Of a stretch of 16,650 nt of DNA, positions 14,612 through 16,650 are shown in pieces. The notes beneath the pieces are model-generated. The model was not told the DNA's origin and ran no database searches. It worked only from the letters and a program-made list of their open reading frames with translations. A program made the position numbers and the translations under genes. How positions within the stretch are numbered: the first letter of the stretch is position 1; every line of letters starts with the position of its first letter. Source of the DNA: Bacillota bacterium (GTDB lineage: Bacteria > Bacillota > Clostridia > Oscillospirales > Ruminococcaceae); contig JAEZVA010000078.1 of the NCBI GenBank assembly GCA_023443315.1, positions 1 through 16,650 on the forward strand, in the 5' to 3' direction.

Positions 14612-15400
14612 ATGGACAATTCGTTAAAAGTTCTAATCGCGGACGATTCAAAGGAATTTGGCGGTTTGTGTACTGAGGTATTAAAGTCGCGGGGCTTTAT
14701 TCCCATTACAACGCCAAAAAACGGCAGCAAGTTGGTTGAAAAGATCGAAGAACTTTTGCCAGATGTGGTGCTCGCCGATGTATTTCTTCCTCACATTGAT
14801 GCAATCGGTGTCATGAAGTCGGTGTCAGGCAATAAGGGCATTCCCAAAAAGCCGATGTTCATGATCATGTCGGGTTACGATAATCCTATGCTCGAGCGCG
14901 AGGTGCTCAGTGCCGGGGCGGCGTTTTACTTCCTAAAGCCATTTGATTTGGACGTGTTGGCGGACCGCATTGGAAACATGGCGGGTGCTTCGGGCAGCGT
15001 GAAAACGACGATTAAAGACCTTCATACCGTGCGCACACAACCGATGGATTTGGAACTGATGGTAACCGACATCATACTGCAGATCGGGGTTCCGGCGCAC
15101 ATCAAGGGTTACCATTACCTGCGCGAGGCAATTATGCTCAGCGTGAAGGACAGCGAGATGATAAACTCGGTCACCAAGCTCTTATATCCTACCGTTGCAA
15201 AGCGGTTCGACACTACCTCATCACGGGTAGAGCGCGCGATTCGTCACGCCATAGAGGTTGCGTGGGATCGCGGCGATATCGATACCCTAAACTCCTATTT
15301 CGGTTACACCATCAACGGCGTACGTGGCAAGCCAACCAATTCCGAGTTCATCGCAATGATTTCGGACAAGCTCAGGCTACGCATGAGAGGTGCTATTTAA
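14612..15400 (+). CDS. spo0A: Sporulation master regulator Spo0A
   Basis: This is the response regulator that, when phosphorylated, starts sporulation. Residues 1-125 form the receiver domain: acidic pocket Asp11 and Asp12, phosphoacceptor Asp56 (VLADVFLP), Ser87 (MSGYD) and Lys109 (FLKPFD). A short linker leads to the DNA-binding effector domain, about 145-260, with the recognition region FDTTSSRVERAIRHAIEVAW (199-218) and the highly conserved NGVRGKPTNSEFIAMISDKL. All catalytic residues are present and the length (262 aa) is normal, so the protein should be functional. AGGAGG (14599-14604) lies 7 nt before the ATG; a second GGAG at 14591 precedes it. It follows spoIVB, as in other spore-formers. 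No kinase or phosphorelay gene is nearby, as is usual in Clostridia. Confidence 0.98.
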   Translation: MDNSLKVLIADDSKEFGGLCTEVLKSRGFIPITTPKNGSKLVEKIEELLPDVVLADVFLPHIDAIGVMKSVSGNKGIPKKPMFMIMSGYDNPMLEREVLSAGAAFYFLKPFDLDVLADRIGNMAGASGSVKTTIKDLHTVRTQPMDLELMVTDIILQIGVPAHIKGYHYLREAIMLSVKDSEMINSVTKLLYPTVAKRFDTTSSRVERAIRHAIEVAWDRGDIDTLNSYFGYTINGVRGKPTNSEFIAMISDKLRLRMRGAI

Positions 15401-15444
15401 AAGAAAACATCTGTTGCACATATTCAGATATTCACCTCCCTTTC

Positions 15445-15488
15445 GCAAAACAGTGTCGTCGCATCCCCCTGCGATGACGCTGTTTTGC
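15445..15488 (+). terminator. Long hairpin after spo0A, likely terminator
   Basis: A 19-pair stem (15445-15463 with 15470-15488, two G-U pairs) encloses a TCCCCC loop 44 bp after the spo0A stop. The 3' arm ends CTGTTTTGC and is followed by TTTGCATT, so the U-rich part overlaps the stem base. It is probably a terminator for spo0A, although the U-tract is not ideal. Confidence 0.7.
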
Positions 15489-15520
15489 TTTGCATTACCA
15501 TGCGAATTAGAGGTATTTTG

Positions 15521-15549
15521 TTGTATATCGACTGCAAAAGTGTTATAAT
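15521..15549 (+). promoter_or_regulatory. Extended -10 promoter for the P-loop ATPase/oxidoreductase operon
   Basis: TGTTATAAT (15541-15549) is a perfect extended -10 element (TGnTATAAT). TTGTAT (15521-15526) stands 17 bp upstream as a weak -35. The start near 15556 gives a leader of about 58 nt. Confidence 0.65.
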
Positions 15550-15613
15550 CTTCTTTAGCGGTGCAGTGTAGTGAATACGCAAAGACCGCAACTCGAATTT
15601 GGAGCGGATAGTA

Positions 15614-16282
15614 ATGCGTGAGCTTTCTCGATATACCATCATTACAGGGCACTACGGCAGTGGAAAAACCAACCTTGCCGTAAACCTCGCCGTTGACAGT
15701 GCGCGAAGGGGCGAACGAGTAACAATAGTCGATTTGGATATCGTCAATCCCTATTTTCGCACTGCGGACTTTAGAAACATTTTTGATGAGCTGGGAATTC
15801 GCCTGATTGCCCCGCCGTACGCGAATACAAACCTTGATCTTCCCGTCCTATCCGCAGAGGTTTTTTCGGTGTTTGCCGACAACAACTCCCACGTGATTTT
15901 TGATGTGGGCGGCGACGATGCGGGCGCTGTTGCGCTGGGTATGTACCGTTCTCATTTTGAGCAAGTGAATTACGATATGCTGTATGTCATAAACCACTAT
16001 CGGTACCTGACCCGTACGCCGGGTGAGGCTTGTAGTCTGTTGCCCGAGATTGAGGCGGCATCCCGATTAAAGGCGACTGGGGTTGCAAACTGTTCAAATC
16101 TCGCGCGTGAAACGACGGCCGAGGATATTGTCGCATCCACGCTGTTTGCACAGCAGGTGTGTGAAACACTTGGTCTTCCGCTGGTGTGTACCGCTGTGGA
16201 GAAGACCCTTATGCCGCAGCTATCCGAACGGGTACAACACTGTTACCCGGTAGATATCTATGTTAAAACCAACTGGGATTAG
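15614..16282 (+). CDS. MinD/ParA/CobQ-like P-loop ATPase
   Basis: This 222-aa SIMIBI-class nucleotide-binding protein has unknown function. The ATG at 15614 is chosen, with GGAG (15601-15604) 9 nt upstream, over an in-frame TTG at 15599 that overlaps that SD. The P-loop is TGHYGSGKTN (11-20). The next conserved block is VTIVDLDIVNPYFRTADF (36-53), where Asp40 and Asp42 match the catalytic or switch I region, and FDVGGDDAG (96-104) is the Walker B/switch II region. The deviant Walker A of ParA/MinD proteins is KGGxGKT; here the first lysine is replaced by His13 and the next glycine by Tyr14. There is no CxxC as in Mrp/Nbp35 scaffold proteins. It is followed after 49 bp by the ferredoxin subunit of a 2-oxoacid oxidoreductase, so a role in assembling or activating that enzyme is a possible inference. 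Confidence 0.85.
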   Translation: MRELSRYTIITGHYGSGKTNLAVNLAVDSARRGERVTIVDLDIVNPYFRTADFRNIFDELGIRLIAPPYANTNLDLPVLSAEVFSVFADNNSHVIFDVGGDDAGAVALGMYRSHFEQVNYDMLYVINHYRYLTRTPGEACSLLPEIEAASRLKATGVANCSNLARETTAEDIVASTLFAQQVCETLGLPLVCTAVEKTLMPQLSERVQHCYPVDIYVKTNWD

Positions 16283-16331
16283 TTGTTTTTATATTTAACT
16301 ATATTACTATTAGCGGCTGGGAGGTTACGAT

Positions 16332-16538
16332 ATGGCTAAGATGACGGTTAACGAAAATATCTGTAAGGGCTGCGGTGTTTGTGTACTCGCTTGCCCGAAA
16401 AAGATTATCACACTCGCGCAGGAACGCATCAACGTGAAGGGGTATCACCCCGCGCAGGTTTTAGAGATGGAAAAATGCATCGGCTGCGCAATGTGTGCAA
16501 CAATGTGCCCCGACGTAGCAATCAAGGTGGAAAGGTAG
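16332..16538 (+). CDS. 2x[4Fe-4S] ferredoxin, delta subunit of a 2-oxoacid:ferredoxin oxidoreductase
   Basis: This 68-aa protein has two [4Fe-4S] motifs: CKGCGVCVLACP (Cys11, 14, 17, 21) and CIGCAMCATMCP (Cys49, 52, 55, 59). In the multi-subunit 2-oxoacid oxidoreductases (KorABCD/VorABCD-type), such a subunit passes electrons from the thiamine-diphosphate enzyme to external ferredoxin. A very good SD (GGGAGG, 16319-16324) lies 7 nt before the ATG. The stop is 9 bp before the next ATG, which begins an alpha subunit, so the two genes are translationally close and clearly one operon. The exact substrate (2-oxoglutarate, branched-chain 2-oxoacids or other) cannot be decided here. Confidence 0.92.
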   Translation: MAKMTVNENICKGCGVCVLACPKKIITLAQERINVKGYHPAQVLEMEKCIGCAMCATMCPDVAIKVER

Positions 16539-16547
16539 GTAACAGCA

Positions 16548-16650
16548 ATGAGTGAAAGAGTTCTGATGAAGGGAAACGAGGCGTTGGCGGAAGCCGCTAT
16601 TCAGGCGGGCTGCCGTCATTTTTTCGGTTACCCGATTACACCCCAAACCG
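16548..16650 (+). CDS. 2-oxoacid:ferredoxin oxidoreductase alpha subunit (VorB/KorA type), 3' part beyond window
   Basis: Thirty-four codons are present: MSERVLMKGNEALAEAA followed by IQAGCRHFFGYPITPQT. The G-Y-P-I-T-P motif is typical of the pyrimidine-binding domain at the start of 2-oxoacid:ferredoxin oxidoreductase alpha subunits, which together with a beta subunit carry out CoA-dependent oxidative decarboxylation of 2-oxoacids. AAAGGTAGGT (16531-16540) overlaps the end of the ferredoxin gene and serves as SD. The window edge truncates the gene; beta and gamma subunits are expected downstream. Confidence 0.9.
   Translation, partial: MSERVLMKGNEALAEAAIQAGCRHFFGYPITPQT

Noticed and set aside
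15377..15421. 14-codon minus-strand frame (MCNRCFLLNSTSHA) behind a strong SD-like GGGAGGTG (15440-15433)
   Set aside because: Very short, antisense to the 3' end of spo0A, spacing to the ATG is 11 nt, and no minus-strand promoter was seen.

Overview
The window is chromosomal DNA from an endospore-forming Firmicute of class Clostridia, most likely an Oscillospirales/Ruminococcaceae-type organism. The evidence is spo0A next to spoIVB, a fused IspH-ribosomal protein S1 gene, a clostridial-type second topoisomerase A subunit, and the start of a ferredoxin-dependent 2-oxoacid oxidoreductase operon. Nearly all genes are on the + strand, most with good Shine-Dalgarno (SD) sites. Coding DNA is of moderate GC, while the longer intergenic stretches are clearly AT-rich. 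No rRNA, tRNA, CRISPR array or intact mobile element was recognised.

Layout. (1) 1-2940: the 3' part of an HXXEE-type membrane protein, then a ParC-like type IIA topoisomerase A subunit and a hairpin. (2) 2900-3539: about 640 bp without a recognisable gene but with a strong hairpin and a promoter. (3) 3540-9240: an RpiR/SIS regulator, then a compact gene run: HI0933/BaiN-like flavoprotein, cytidylate kinase (cmk), acylglycerolphosphate acyltransferase (plsC) and the bifunctional ispH-rpsA, closed by a textbook intrinsic terminator. It joins CMP recycling, phospholipid synthesis, isoprenoid synthesis and translation. (4) 9347-12114: a P-type Ca2+-ATPase and a bidirectional terminator-like hairpin. 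(5) 12195-12554 (-): a small SLOG-fold protein, the only convincing minus-strand gene. (6) 12555-12998: a gene-poor stretch with possible gene remnants and a candidate sigma-G-like promoter for spoIVB. (7) 12999-15490: spoIVB and spo0A, separated by a 368-bp AT-rich regulatory region. (8) 15521-16650: a new operon with a MinD/Mrp-like P-loop ATPase, a 2x[4Fe-4S] ferredoxin subunit and the first 34 codons of a VorB/KorA-type alpha subunit cut by the window edge.

Most of the window is recognisable core genome. I do not see a clearly new multi-gene system. The most interesting points are a perfect SD plus ATG inside the ispH-rpsA fusion exactly at the domain junction, which could yield free S1 protein; a sharp local drop in GC inside the ispH half; the P-loop ATPase that lacks the signature lysine of ParA/MinD proteins and heads the oxidoreductase operon; the regulatory architecture upstream of spo0A; and possible decayed coding sequence upstream of spoIVB.
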